This document shows, piece after piece, positions 15,736 through 25,275 of a DNA stretch of 39,552 nt. The first letter of the stretch is position 1, and the number at the start of each line of letters is the position of its first letter. This stretch comes from JAYVJM01 sp043769275 (GTDB lineage Bacteria; Pseudomonadota; Gammaproteobacteria; Pseudomonadales; UBA7239): positions 1 to 39,552 of the forward strand of contig JAYVJM010000065.1 in the NCBI GenBank assembly GCA_043769275.1, given 5' to 3'. The position numbers were made by a program, and so were the translations under genes. The notes under the pieces are model-generated. The model ran no database searches. It saw nothing but the letters and a program-made list of their open reading frames with translations, and had not been told where the DNA came from.

Positions 15736-18300
15736 TTATTTTTTTCTAGCGGGCAACACAGACAAAACAGCCATAAATACGGCGGCTAAATACGCCAAAG
15801 ATTGCACTATCAGCATATAAAACCAAGCCCACGAGTCCCCTGTTTCCATATCATGTGTCCACAACATTCCACCCGCAGCACCCCACAGCAATACCAAAAA
15901 GAAAAGTTCCTCGCGGCATTCAGCCAACGCCAACAAAATCCCTCCTTTCGTCCCCATTTTTGGCGTACGGAAAAAAGGGATTGTCTTAGTAAACAGGCCG
16001 TAGATAATCGCCTTTGCTATCGTGTGTGAAAGTGCTAAGCCGGCAATCGCGGCACCAATAGACCGACTCAAAGGCACCTTCATGTGGCTTTTATAGATAT
16101 AGAGAATTTTCCCCAGCTTGAAGAAAAAAAGCAGCAAAGGAGGCAATGCAAATATAAATGCAGGTGGCAACACTTTCGAGGGCGCAAACAACATAGCCGC
16201 CGTCCATAACAAGGCTCCCACTGTAAAAAATAAATTCATGCCATCGGCCATCCACGGCATCCATCCTGCAACAAAGTGATAGCGTTGCCCGCGAGTCAGC
16301 GATGTCCCTTTTCCTATAAACAAAGCCTTAAAATGACCCTTCATGATTTGCATGGAGCCATAAGCCCAACGAAAGCGCTGTTTTTTGTAGTCGATAAAAC
16401 GATCCGGCATTACGCCTTTTCCATACGAATCGCTGACATAAGCCGCAGACAAGCCCTCCTCAAACGCACGAAGACCTAACTCAGCATCTTCAGTAATCGT
16501 CCACTCCGCCCAACGCAACCGATCCATCACGCTGCGGCGAATCATCGTCATCGTGCCGTGCTGAATAATGGCATCCCTATCATTACGTGTGACCATGCCA
16601 ATATGGAAAAAACCCTTGTATTCGGCGTAACAGAGCTTTTTGAACAGCGATTGATCGCCGTCGCGGTAATCTTGCGGAGCTTGCACAATCGCCATTTTGG
16701 GATTGGAAAAATGCGGCACCAAATGTTTAAGCCAGTTTTTATCGACGCAATAATCGCTATCAATAACGGCCACAATTTCAACATCGGGCGACGTTCGCTC
16801 CAACGCCCAGTTCAATGCTCCACCCTTGAAACCTTCCAAGGGAGCCACGTGGAAAAATCGAAAACGCGAGCCAAGTTCTTTGCAGTACGCCTCTACCGGC
16901 TGCCATACAGCCTCATCTTTTGTGTTGTTGTCGATAACCATGACTTCAAAATCGGGGTAATCCAGTGCCACCAGCGCATCGAGCGTTTCTTTTACCATTT
17001 CTGGCGGCTCGTTGTAGCAAGGCACCTGTATACACACTTTTGGACGATAGCCGTTTTCAGAAGCGACCCCAGCAAAAGGTCTGCGACGTTGTGCCCACAT
17101 TGTTTCTGCCAGCTCATGCGCCTCAGCAAACAGCACAATAAACACACCACAAGCAGCAAAAACCAACATGATGCCCAAACCAGAGGTCAGCCACGTTAAA
17201 TACTGCTGCGTATAGCCGTAAGTCACGAACACCAGAAATGTGGCAAAGATAAACGCGACAAAAACAAGAAAGGCACTGCCGCGCCGCTTCAAGCCAGAGC
17301 TATCAATTAGGAGCAAAGCCAAAGCCAATACAGCCAAAATAACAGACACAACAGCCAACATGCGCCACTGCGGAATTTTGACTATCGAGCCAGTAAAAGG
17401 AAACTTTGCTTTACGATTAACGTCGTACACCCCCCAATACTTACCGACATCGCCCTCATCGCCAGCTTTCCATAACTGATCAAATGCCTCGATCACAAAA
17501 TAGTCATAGCCGGCGGCATTCAAATCATTAAGCAAGGTACGCAAATAGATCGCCTGATCGGCGGAGTTAGCGGCAGCGGCACCGCGATCACGCCCAAATG
17601 AAGGCCAGCCAACCTCAGCCAACAACAACGCCTTTGGCGCAAATTTCGCGTTCAAGAAGTGCGCTTTTTCCAGAACAAAATCAACAGCGGCGGGTGCTGG
17701 AATTTTTTCCCAAAAGGGCAAAATGTGGGCAGCGATAACATCCACATGATCGGCCAGTATCGGATGCTTTATCCAAATATCCCACGTCTCAGCGGTCGTA
17801 ACAGGCACCTTGACTTGCGCACGCACCTGTTCGATGTAGTCGATCAAACGCGGCAATTCCATTTGGCCGCGATAAAGTGTTTCGTTACCCACCACCACCA
17901 ACGTGATATTGCTGCTGTTATTGATGACTTCAATGGCGCGTTTGATTTCTGCTTCGTTATCGGCTTCGATATCACTCAACCAAATACCCTGCACTACCGT
18001 CATGCCCAACTCTTTCGCAAGACGCGGCACATTTCCTAGCGTGCCTTTCACTGCATAATTTCGGACACTGCCGGTTTGCGTAGAGAGAAGCTGCAAATCT
18101 TGTTTTATTTCTTCATCAGACGGATAACGATTGTCTATCGGGCTCTGGCCGCTGCGGTACGGTGAAAAGGAGTAGCCAGAAATGGCGGCAGGCCAATCAG
18201 GCGCGGGGATAGGGCGATTAAAAAACGCCCAGCCCCCAACAGAAATGGCCGCGATACTAACAACAATAGCAAGCGTAAATATTGTTTTTTGACTGGACAT
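15736..18300 (-). CDS. ndvB: GH17-GT2 fusion beta-glucan synthase, NdvB-like
   Basis: This 854-aa inner-membrane protein joins a glycoside hydrolase family 17-like domain to a family 2 glycosyltransferase, the architecture of Pseudomonas and Bradyrhizobium NdvB proteins, which make (cyclic) beta-1,3 glucans. Residues 8-27 form a membrane anchor. The GH17 part (about 40-300) has VGNET (Glu 140) and LLAEVGWPSFG (Glu 229), the likely catalytic pair. Hydrophobic helices follow at about 315-395. The GT2 part (about 420-650) has VPCYNEPPEM, DSD (514-516), TED (603-605) and QRFRW (641-645). Further helices close the protein. I start at ATG 18300 rather than a TTG one codon upstream. The symbol is by architecture; the actual glucan linkage is not known. 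Confidence 0.87.
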   Translation of the reverse strand: MSSQKTIFTLAIVVSIAAISVGGWAFFNRPIPAPDWPAAISGYSFSPYRSGQSPIDNRYPSDEEIKQDLQLLSTQTGSVRNYAVKGTLGNVPRLAKELGMTVVQGIWLSDIEADNEAEIKRAIEVINNSSNITLVVVGNETLYRGQMELPRLIDYIEQVRAQVKVPVTTAETWDIWIKHPILADHVDVIAAHILPFWEKIPAPAAVDFVLEKAHFLNAKFAPKALLLAEVGWPSFGRDRGAAAANSADQAIYLRTLLNDLNAAGYDYFVIEAFDQLWKAGDEGDVGKYWGVYDVNRKAKFPFTGSIVKIPQWRMLAVVSVILAVLALALLLIDSSGLKRRGSAFLVFVAFIFATFLVFVTYGYTQQYLTWLTSGLGIMLVFAACGVFIVLFAEAHELAETMWAQRRRPFAGVASENGYRPKVCIQVPCYNEPPEMVKETLDALVALDYPDFEVMVIDNNTKDEAVWQPVEAYCKELGSRFRFFHVAPLEGFKGGALNWALERTSPDVEIVAVIDSDYCVDKNWLKHLVPHFSNPKMAIVQAPQDYRDGDQSLFKKLCYAEYKGFFHIGMVTRNDRDAIIQHGTMTMIRRSVMDRLRWAEWTITEDAELGLRAFEEGLSAAYVSDSYGKGVMPDRFIDYKKQRFRWAYGSMQIMKGHFKALFIGKGTSLTRGQRYHFVAGWMPWMADGMNLFFTVGALLWTAAMLFAPSKVLPPAFIFALPPLLLFFFKLGKILYIYKSHMKVPLSRSIGAAIAGLALSHTIAKAIIYGLFTKTIPFFRTPKMGTKGGILLALAECREELFFLVLLWGAAGGMLWTHDMETGDSWAWFYMLIVQSLAYLAAVFMAVLSVLPARKK

Positions 18301-18554
18301 CAAATAGGCCGATACAGGTGTATTGGAAAAATGAAAGCCGTTTTTTCAGTGCTTCATTTAGCCCAACTTGTGCGGCGCAGCATAGCAGCTTGAGCACGCA
18401 ACTGTCACGGCAGGACTTATCCTACGATACAGGACGTGCATACCCAAAAATCAAAAACTCGGGCATTTTTTAGCAAGACACTTGTAGCCCAATCGAATGC
18501 CCCCATCTTCCCTGTGCGATTACAACTATCTTTAGCTAAGTCACGAGGTTTTTT
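18301..18554. other. Divergent intergenic region between ndvB-like and clpB
   Basis: This 254-base gap separates two divergent genes. The clpB side holds a sigma-32-type promoter. I see nothing definite for ndvB, no gene, and no RNA. Confidence 0.5.
18481..18508 (+). promoter_or_regulatory. Sigma-32 (RpoH) heat-shock promoter of clpB
   Basis: CTTGTAG (18481-18487) and CCCCATCT (18501-18508) match the RpoH consensus CTTGAAA and CCCCATNT with a 13-base spacer, inside the usual 11-16. Transcription would begin near 18515, giving a leader of about 40 bases before the clpB ATG. Confidence 0.8.
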
Positions 18555-21191
18555 ATGCGCATGGACAAACTAACTAGCCAATTGCAAAACGCCTTGGCTG
18601 ACGCTCAGTCTCTTGCAGTCGGCTCCGACCACACGCAAATAGAACCCGTCCATTTGCTGCTTGCACTACTCGATCAGCAGGGTAGCGCGGCACTCCCTCT
18701 GCTGCGAAAAACGCGCTTTGATGTAACCGGCTTACGTACTGCATTGCTTGATGCTGTGCAAAAGCTCCCCACACTTTCTAGCCCAACCGGCGAGGTGCAA
18801 GCGTCACAGGATTTACAAAAACTACTCAACTTGGCTGACAAAATTGCTCAAAAGAACGGCGATCAATACATTGCCATCGAAGCCATTTTGCTTGCTATGC
18901 TGCAAATAGCCTCGCTTGCGGCACTGTTGAAAAAGTTTGGCCAGCCAGCGCAACTGGAAAAAGCCATCACAGAACTGCGTGCAGGGCAGCCGGTGAATGA
19001 TCCGAACGCCGAATCCTCGCGGCAGGCTTTGGATAAATACACCATCGACATGACCACACGGGCAGAGAGCGGCAAACTCGACCCTGTGATTGGCCGCGAT
19101 GACGAAATTCGCCGCACTATTCAGGTTTTACAGCGCCGCACTAAAAATAATCCGGTGTTAATCGGTGAGCCTGGCGTTGGCAAAACAGCCATTGTTGAAG
19201 GCCTAGCACAGCGCATCGTCAACGGTGAAGTGCCGGAAAGCCTCAAAGGAAAACGCCTTTTATCCCTAGATTTAGGCGCGTTGCTGGCAGGCGCAAAATT
19301 TCGCGGCGATTTTGAAGAGCGTCTGAAGGCCGTACTCAACGAGCTTGGCAAGCAAGAAGGCAATGTCATTTTATTCATTGACGAAATACACACCATGGTC
19401 GGTGCGGGCAAAGCGGAAGGCTCAATGGATGCCGGAAATATGCTAAAACCTGCGCTGGCGCGTGGCGAATTGCACTGCGTAGGCGCGACAACGCTCAATG
19501 AATATCGCCAATATGTTGAAAAAGATGCCGCCCTTGAACGCCGCTTCCAAAAAGTATTGGTCAATGAACCCTCTGAAGAAGACACCATAGCCATTTTGCG
19601 AGGCTTAAAAGAACGCTATGAAGTGCATCACGGCGTCGACATTACCGACAGTGCCATTATCGCCGCTGCAAAATTGTCGCAGCGTTACATCACCGACCGC
19701 CAGTTGCCCGATAAAGCCATCGACTTAATCGACGAAGCCGCTTCCCGCATACGCATGGAAATCGACTCAAAACCCGAGGTAATGGACAAACTGGAACGAC
19801 GGTTAATTCAACTGAAAATTGAACGTGAAGCCGTTAAAAAAGATGAGGATGCCGGAGCACGCAAGCAAGTCGCGCTGCTCAACGAGCAAATCAGCAAAGC
19901 CGAGCGCGAATACGCCGATTTAGAAGAAGTATGGAAGGCTGAAAAAGCCACACTAATGGATGCACAGCAAATTCGCAGCGACTTGGAAAAGGCGCGCCTT
20001 GACTCTGAAACAGCACGCCGTGCAGGTGACTTGACTCGCATGTCAGAACTGCAATACGGGGTAATTCCCGCACTGGAAAAACAGCTTGCCGCAGCCGATA
20101 AAACGGAAGAAGCACCGCCTATGCAATTGCTGCGCGACCGCGTTACAGAGGAGGAAATCGCCGAGGTGGTCTCAAAGTGGACGGGCATTCCCATATCAAA
20201 AATGCTCGAAGGTGAACGCGAAAAATTATTACGCATGGAAGATGCCTTACACACCCGCGTGGTGGGGCAGCGTGAAGCCGTAGTAGCAGTATCCAATGCC
20301 GTGCGCCGTGCGCGTGCCGGCCTTGCCGACCCTAATCGCCCAAATGGCTCCTTCCTATTTTTGGGGCCAACTGGCGTGGGAAAAACAGAGCTATGCAAGG
20401 CGCTGGCAAACTTTTTATTCGACACAGAAGATGCCTTGGTACGCATTGACATGTCCGAATTTATGGAAAAACACTCGGTATCTCGCTTAATCGGTGCGCC
20501 GCCTGGCTATGTCGGCTATGAAGAAGGCGGCTACCTCACTGAAGCGGTGCGCCGCAGACCGTATTCTGTTTTGCTGCTGGATGAAATGGAAAAAGCGCAT
20601 CCCGATGTATTCAATATTTTGCTGCAATTATTGGACGACGGTCGCTTGACCGACAGCCAAGGCCGCACAGTCGATTTTCGCAACACCGTGGTGGTGATGA
20701 CATCGAATTTAGGCTCTGACCGAATTCAAGAGCTGGCTGAAGACAAGTCTTTCGACAACATCAGTTTCGACGGCACACAACAAAATGACTCCACCCGCAA
20801 TGACAACCGCTACCAAGCGATGAAAGCGGCGGTGATGGAAGTGGTAGACGCGCATTTTCGCCCTGAATTTATCAATCGCATTGATGAAGTGGTGGTATTT
20901 CACCCGCTAGGCAAAGATCAAATTCGCCACATTGCAGAAATGCAGACTGCAATGCTGCGCAAACGTCTGCAAGCACACGACATGGAAATCGTGTTTTCAG
21001 ATGATGTAATGACGCATCTGGCAGACCTAGGTTTTGACCCAGTCTACGGCGCACGACCACTCAAGCGCGCCATTCAACAGTGGATAGAAAATCCACTGGC
21101 CAATGAATTACTCGCAGGCAATTTTGCTGCTGGAGACACGATTATGGTAGGTCTTGGCGGAAATCAGAAAGCCACATTCAAGAAAACATAA
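18555..21191 (+). CDS. clpB: ATP-dependent disaggregase ClpB (Hsp100)
   Basis: ClpB threads aggregated proteins through its hexameric ring together with DnaK. The 878-aa product has the N-terminal Clp repeat domain (MRMDKLTSQLQNALADAQSLA onward), AAA+ domain 1 with GEPGVGKT and the DEIHTMVGAG box, a coiled-coil middle domain (about 410-530: KLERRLIQLKIERE...), and AAA+ domain 2 with GPTGVGKTE, LLDEMEKAHPDVFN and GYVGYEEGG. It is slightly longer than E. coli ClpB (857 aa) owing partly to an insert with TQQNDSTRNDN near 740. ACGAGG precedes the ATG; an ATG two codons later is an alternative. It is monocistronic and faces the transporter gene downstream. Confidence 0.97.
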   Translation: MRMDKLTSQLQNALADAQSLAVGSDHTQIEPVHLLLALLDQQGSAALPLLRKTRFDVTGLRTALLDAVQKLPTLSSPTGEVQASQDLQKLLNLADKIAQKNGDQYIAIEAILLAMLQIASLAALLKKFGQPAQLEKAITELRAGQPVNDPNAESSRQALDKYTIDMTTRAESGKLDPVIGRDDEIRRTIQVLQRRTKNNPVLIGEPGVGKTAIVEGLAQRIVNGEVPESLKGKRLLSLDLGALLAGAKFRGDFEERLKAVLNELGKQEGNVILFIDEIHTMVGAGKAEGSMDAGNMLKPALARGELHCVGATTLNEYRQYVEKDAALERRFQKVLVNEPSEEDTIAILRGLKERYEVHHGVDITDSAIIAAAKLSQRYITDRQLPDKAIDLIDEAASRIRMEIDSKPEVMDKLERRLIQLKIEREAVKKDEDAGARKQVALLNEQISKAEREYADLEEVWKAEKATLMDAQQIRSDLEKARLDSETARRAGDLTRMSELQYGVIPALEKQLAAADKTEEAPPMQLLRDRVTEEEIAEVVSKWTGIPISKMLEGEREKLLRMEDALHTRVVGQREAVVAVSNAVRRARAGLADPNRPNGSFLFLGPTGVGKTELCKALANFLFDTEDALVRIDMSEFMEKHSVSRLIGAPPGYVGYEEGGYLTEAVRRRPYSVLLLDEMEKAHPDVFNILLQLLDDGRLTDSQGRTVDFRNTVVVMTSNLGSDRIQELAEDKSFDNISFDGTQQNDSTRNDNRYQAMKAAVMEVVDAHFRPEFINRIDEVVVFHPLGKDQIRHIAEMQTAMLRKRLQAHDMEIVFSDDVMTHLADLGFDPVYGARPLKRAIQQWIENPLANELLAGNFAAGDTIMVGLGGNQKATFKKT

Positions 21192-21209
21192 GGGTTGATC
21201 CAGCACTGT

Positions 21210-21929
21210 TTAGCCCCTGCTTGAGTTAGCGACCCGCCACAAGCCTAACTCAGGCAGCAATGCGCGATACGGCAATAACAGAACGCATGCCATAAAGCAT
21301 TTCACACCAAAATCACCCACAGCGAGCTGCCGCCAAGGCACGTCGGTGCCGGCAAAAGCAATGCTAAAGAAAAGCACAGTATCCAGCACCGAACCGACTA
21401 TCGAGCCACCCCACGGTGCCTTCCACCAAGACAAATAGCGCAAGCGATTAAAAACAACAATATCCAGCAACTGACCGGCGATAAAAGCACTTCCCGATGC
21501 CAATGCAATACGCCCATCTGCGTAATACCAAGAAACAAGAATCGAAAAAGGCAAGCTGACCCAGGCCACTCTGCGCGCCAAACTCGGGCCAAGCGCACGG
21601 TTACTAATATCTGTGACGAAAAAAACCAGCGGCAAAGTAAAGGCACCCCACGTTAGCCAGTTTTTAAAGACCAAAGAGAAATCGCCCACAACGATATTGA
21701 CATGAACTGGATAGGAAACGAGAACATTTGACACTGTGATAACCACAACCATCGCCATCACTGCGACAATAAAAAAAGCGTTCTGGCGCTTGGAAATGGC
21801 TTTGTCAGGCAATAGCTTGATTGAGGCTTTATCGCTATTCGCCGCCAAAGGAAAGTCGACTGTCTGGCTTTCTTTATCAAGAGCGCGACAGAGATATTTC
21901 AAAACAATTTTCACTTTGCTATATCCCAC
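21210..21929 (-). CDS. yhhQ: VUT-family (YhhQ-like) queuosine precursor transporter
   Basis: VUT-family proteins are inner-membrane importers of queuosine precursors. The 239-aa frame has about six hydrophobic segments from residue 50 on and the family pattern LVFFVTDISNRALG, SGSAFIAGQLLDIVVF, and PWGGSIVGSVLDTVLFFSIAF. It begins with GTG at 21929. The first 45 residues are hydrophilic and not usual for the family, so the true start may lie further in, although no ATG stands at a convenient place. It ends 18 bases from the convergent clpB and begins 19 bases after sbcB on the same strand, so it is probably co-transcribed with sbcB. Confidence 0.82.
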   Translation of the reverse strand: MGYSKVKIVLKYLCRALDKESQTVDFPLAANSDKASIKLLPDKAISKRQNAFFIVAVMAMVVVITVSNVLVSYPVHVNIVVGDFSLVFKNWLTWGAFTLPLVFFVTDISNRALGPSLARRVAWVSLPFSILVSWYYADGRIALASGSAFIAGQLLDIVVFNRLRYLSWWKAPWGGSIVGSVLDTVLFFSIAFAGTDVPWRQLAVGDFGVKCFMACVLLLPYRALLPELGLWRVANSSRG

Positions 21930-21948
21930 ATATTGAGACTGCCCTTCT

Positions 21949-23373
21949 CTATTCAGGAAGCCATTTTTTTAATACTTGCAACAAAGCCAACTTATTAGGC
22001 TCTGCCGTATATTCAGCTTCAAGTTCGATAATTTTAGAAAAATAGTCCGTATGCGTAAGCCACTCTGTTGTGATTTTTGTATGCAGCCGCGTTTGACGAA
22101 ACGCTTGCCATTGCTTTTGCTCCGCCGCTGACAGGCTTTGTGGAAAATTGCGTGCGCGATAACGAAACAATAACTCCCTCAAGCGTTCATCATGAAAAGC
22201 GAACGTTTTTTGCGTTAAGTCTTGCACTGTTGCGCGCCTTACTGCCAACTGCAAATACTTATCTGCATCAGGAATAAAACCGTCATAGAGTCTAAATTCA
22301 GCGTCTGCTATTTTCGATTCATATGGCTGATTGAATACGGCATTCAGCTTATCTTGTACGGCAGATAATTGATGCAACAACTGCTGCCAGTGGCTTTCAC
22401 AAAGCACGCGATCCAAGCCTAAGCGGGCTTCTACTGCCTCATTAAGCAACCCCATGTTTGCCAACATCGGCGACTTGTTCATATGTAGCGTTTTCAGTGC
22501 CAAGCGGTCGATGCCTTCTGGCAGGTCTTTAGTCGCAGTAAACATTTGTAAACGAATATCGTCTGAAGAAAGAGCGATGAGTCGCGCAGGGTTTTGTTTT
22601 AAATCAAATACCACTATTTCATTTTTGTTCGTGGGATGCACCATGATCGGCATCACCAGTGTAGTGAATAGGTTCACTGCGCCAAACATCGACGATGTGT
22701 GCAAAAAAGGGCGATGTCGATGCCAATCAATTTTTTGGGCAACTATTTTTTTATCACGAAGGGAAAACGCATAATCGTAAAGTTTTGGCTGCTCACGTTT
22801 GAGCAGGCGCGCCATGCCAATGGTGGCGCGCACATCCACTAACGCATCGTGCGCACCGACTTGCTCGACTCCATTAGCAGCGGTTAGCTTCTCAAGTTTC
22901 ATGCTGTAATGACCGTCATTATCTTTTGGCCAATTGATGCCTTCCGGCCTCAATGCACAGGCAAAACGCAAAACATCAATTAAATCCCAGCGCGAATTTC
23001 CGCCTTTCCATTCACGCTCGTAAGGATCGTAAAAATTACGATAAAGCAATTGGCGGGTGAATTCATCATCAAAACGAATGTTATTAAAGCCCACACCACA
23101 CGTACCCGGCAGGCTAAAGACACGACTTACCTCCTGTGCAAAGCGGTATTCTGGCAAACCGTTTTCGCGGCAGTGCTGTGGGGTAATACCAGTGATTAAA
23201 CAGGCGACTGGGTCTGGCCAGCTATCCTGTGGGGGCTGGCAGTAAAACATTTGCGGATCGCCAATTTCATTGAGATGTAAATCTGTACGTATCCCTGCAA
23301 ATTGAGCAATACCGGAGCTGAGCGGGTTTTGCCCAAAAGTTTCATAATCGTGCCAATAGAGCGAGACACTCAT
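21949..23373 (-). CDS. sbcB: Exodeoxyribonuclease I
   Basis: Exonuclease I degrades single-stranded DNA 3' to 5' in mismatch repair and recombination. The 474-aa product matches E. coli SbcB in length. The DEDDh catalytic core is visible: WHDYETFG (Asp 9, Glu 11), GFNNIRFDDEF (about 95-105), and AHDALVDVRAT (His 175, Asp 180). The C-terminal SH3-like and helical domains follow (LALKTLHMNKSPMLAN and FRYRARNFPQSL). Confidence 0.95.
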   Translation of the reverse strand: MSVSLYWHDYETFGQNPLSSGIAQFAGIRTDLHLNEIGDPQMFYCQPPQDSWPDPVACLITGITPQHCRENGLPEYRFAQEVSRVFSLPGTCGVGFNNIRFDDEFTRQLLYRNFYDPYEREWKGGNSRWDLIDVLRFACALRPEGINWPKDNDGHYSMKLEKLTAANGVEQVGAHDALVDVRATIGMARLLKREQPKLYDYAFSLRDKKIVAQKIDWHRHRPFLHTSSMFGAVNLFTTLVMPIMVHPTNKNEIVVFDLKQNPARLIALSSDDIRLQMFTATKDLPEGIDRLALKTLHMNKSPMLANMGLLNEAVEARLGLDRVLCESHWQQLLHQLSAVQDKLNAVFNQPYESKIADAEFRLYDGFIPDADKYLQLAVRRATVQDLTQKTFAFHDERLRELLFRYRARNFPQSLSAAEQKQWQAFRQTRLHTKITTEWLTHTDYFSKIIELEAEYTAEPNKLALLQVLKKWLPE

Positions 23374-23442
23374 AGTTGCTCCTCATCAAAAAATTGCAGC
23401 TTTATACCAATCGCCAAAATGCAGGATAATAACTCCACCATT

Positions 23443-23508
23443 CTTGGCGAGCTTGTGGAACCACAACTTGCGCGCACAATGCCCTTCGACAAGCTCAGGG
23501 CGAACGGC
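23443..23508. repeat. REP-like inverted pair
   Basis: CCCTTCGACAAGCTCAGGGC (23482-23501, continuing GAACGG) is a form of a palindromic REP sequence scattered in many bacterial genomes. About 20 bases to its left lies a degraded inverted partner containing GAGCTTGTGGAACCA (23448-23462). Together they make a BIME-like pair in the 255-base gap between the porin gene and sbcB. No gene is seen in this gap. Confidence 0.65.
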
Positions 23509-23583
23509 TTTAATTTACATGCCGTTTTGTGGCGACTGGCATTACGTATAAGGCGAATAGCTACATCAACAATCACAGGCAAA

Positions 23584-23609
23584 AAAAAACCCGACTAATC
23601 GGGTTTTTT
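23584..23609 (-). terminator. Rho-independent terminator of the OmpA-type gene
   Basis: CCCGA (23590-23594) and TCGGG (23599-23603) with a 4-base loop are flanked by A- and T-runs that extend the stem. On the minus strand it ends in a run of T. It lies about 20 bases past the porin stop. Confidence 0.9.
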
Positions 23610-23628
23610 CACAAATAGTCAAATAACA

Positions 23629-24561
23629 CTATTTGGCGATACCTGTCACAACGGCTTCAACACGGCGGTTTTCTGCGCGTCCGGCTGCTGTGCTATTGGT
23701 TGCTACTGGCTGGCTGGCACCTACACCAGAAGCCTGAATTGCATTGGCATCAACACCGTCAGCTACCATTTGATCGGCTACTGCTTGAGCGCGCTTCACA
23801 GACAACTTCTGATTGTATGCCGCAGAACCGGTGCTGTCGGTATGGCCTACGAGAGTCGCTTGGCTGCCTGGATTGCTTCTCATAGAGGCAGACACTTCAT
23901 TCACTTCACGTATATCCGTAGATGTCAGTCTATGACTGTCAGTTGCAAAATTAGCGTGCAGTGTTTTCTGCATCAAAACAACAGGCTCTGGTTGTACAGG
24001 CGCAGGCGCAGCAACTGGCTCAACAATCGGCTCGGGAGTAGATTTACGGCCAAAGTGGTAATTCACTGCCAAGGTGGTGTAAAGGTCAGTCGCTTGGATC
24101 TGATTAGTGTGGCCAGCAGTAACAACACCGCGCAACTCAACTGTATCAGTTAAATAGTGAGACACGCCCAAACCCAAAGTCATCTGGGTTGTGTTGTTAT
24201 TCATAGACGTGGGAACAGATGTATGTGTGTATTGCGCGCCCACCAAACCCAATAATTGGGTTGTGTCGCCGCCTGCCAGACGGTAAGCCGCAGTGAGAGA
24301 TGTCACATCAAGGTGGCGGCCTTTAGGAGACATGGAGCCATTGGCTGACCCGTAAGAACCCTCTACAGACCAGTCATCATCAAAATAGTAACCCAGCTGG
24401 CCAGTAAGAACGCTGGCATCACCAAGATCACGCTTGCCATCACTATTAAAATAGCCTGCGCCAGCACCAAGATAAGCATGACCACCTTCAGCATACGCAG
24501 ATGAACTGATCCCAGCTATCAATGCGGAAACAGCAAAAGTTGTGGTAATTATCTTCTTCAT
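23629..24561 (-). CDS. OmpA-family outer membrane porin
   Basis: This 310-aa protein should span the outer membrane and bind peptidoglycan. The start at 24561 gives a clear signal peptide (MKKIITTTFAVSALIAGISS, cleaved after SAYA) with AGGAGAG upstream; the frame upstream is not needed. Residues 25-190 form an 8-strand barrel-like domain (AYLGAGAGYFNSDG, GQLGYYFDDDWSVEGSYG). A Pro/Glu/Ala-rich hinge follows (EPIVEPVAAPAPVQPEP). The OmpA C-terminal domain (about 205-310) has GHTDSTGSAAYNQKLSVKRA and GRAENRRVE, with the peptidoglycan-binding Asp and Arg. It is monocistronic with its own terminator. Confidence 0.93.
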   Translation of the reverse strand: MKKIITTTFAVSALIAGISSSAYAEGGHAYLGAGAGYFNSDGKRDLGDASVLTGQLGYYFDDDWSVEGSYGSANGSMSPKGRHLDVTSLTAAYRLAGGDTTQLLGLVGAQYTHTSVPTSMNNNTTQMTLGLGVSHYLTDTVELRGVVTAGHTNQIQATDLYTTLAVNYHFGRKSTPEPIVEPVAAPAPVQPEPVVLMQKTLHANFATDSHRLTSTDIREVNEVSASMRSNPGSQATLVGHTDSTGSAAYNQKLSVKRAQAVADQMVADGVDANAIQASGVGASQPVATNSTAAGRAENRRVEAVVTGIAK

Positions 24562-24831
24562 ATAATGACTCTCCTGAATAACTGTCTGTGTAATGACCGC
24601 CAATGTTCCACGGCGAGCTCAATAATCCAGCGACATAATAGTGCAATAAAACCGAAGAAACCAGTAAAAAACCTGAAAAAAGAGTTGGCTCTCTTTCATT
24701 ACAAGCCCAAAAACATGAGAATCACCCAGAGTGTAACCTCACCCTTCAATCAGCATATCAGCCATATGTATATCACCCGAAGGCAAATCGCTACAATAGA
24801 AACCCTTTAACTACATAAGAGCGCCTATCCT

Positions 24832-25242
24832 GTGAGCATCGGCAACTGGAATCCCGAAGACCGCAGCGAAAAAATCCTTTACCACATTGATATAGATGTT
24901 TTGGCTCGTTGCGCAGTATTTGCCGGCACCGAAAACTGGCCTGCCTTGCCTGCTTGGGAAAAAGATCATTTGCCAGCCGATGCATCTCAAATGATGAAAC
25001 TAACCGGCGAGCAATGGGAGAACACCCTTAAAAACATTGACAACAACAACTTGCTTGCCTTGGTTCGATTTTTTACCGTAGCCGAACACAGCCTGCCACA
25101 CTGGCATGGCGGCGAAAAATCACCGGTTATTTGGATTAGCCGATATCTACGGAGACAGGGCGCACCGCTGTCTCGCGAGCATGTTTTATGGATAAAAGAA
25201 CACTCTAACAACCGCTTTTTGCCAAACGGCTCCATTCTTTAA
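24832..25242 (+). CDS. Hypothetical protein, 136 aa
   Basis: I do not recognise this gene. It begins with GTG and encodes a soluble acidic protein with no signal peptide or membrane helix. Visible features are a Trp-rich N-terminal half (NWNPEDR, ENWPALPAWEKDHLP), a middle LLALVRFFTVAEHSLPHWHGG, and VIWISRYLRRQGAPLS, ending NRFLPNGSIL. Coding is supported by normal codon use and a lone position between the porin gene and convergent ung. The 228-base gap upstream holds no other gene that I can see. Confidence 0.7.
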   Translation: MSIGNWNPEDRSEKILYHIDIDVLARCAVFAGTENWPALPAWEKDHLPADASQMMKLTGEQWENTLKNIDNNNLLALVRFFTVAEHSLPHWHGGEKSPVIWISRYLRRQGAPLSREHVLWIKEHSNNRFLPNGSIL

Positions 25243-25275
25243 GCTCTCACCAATAACTTATCCGGCGCACTATTT

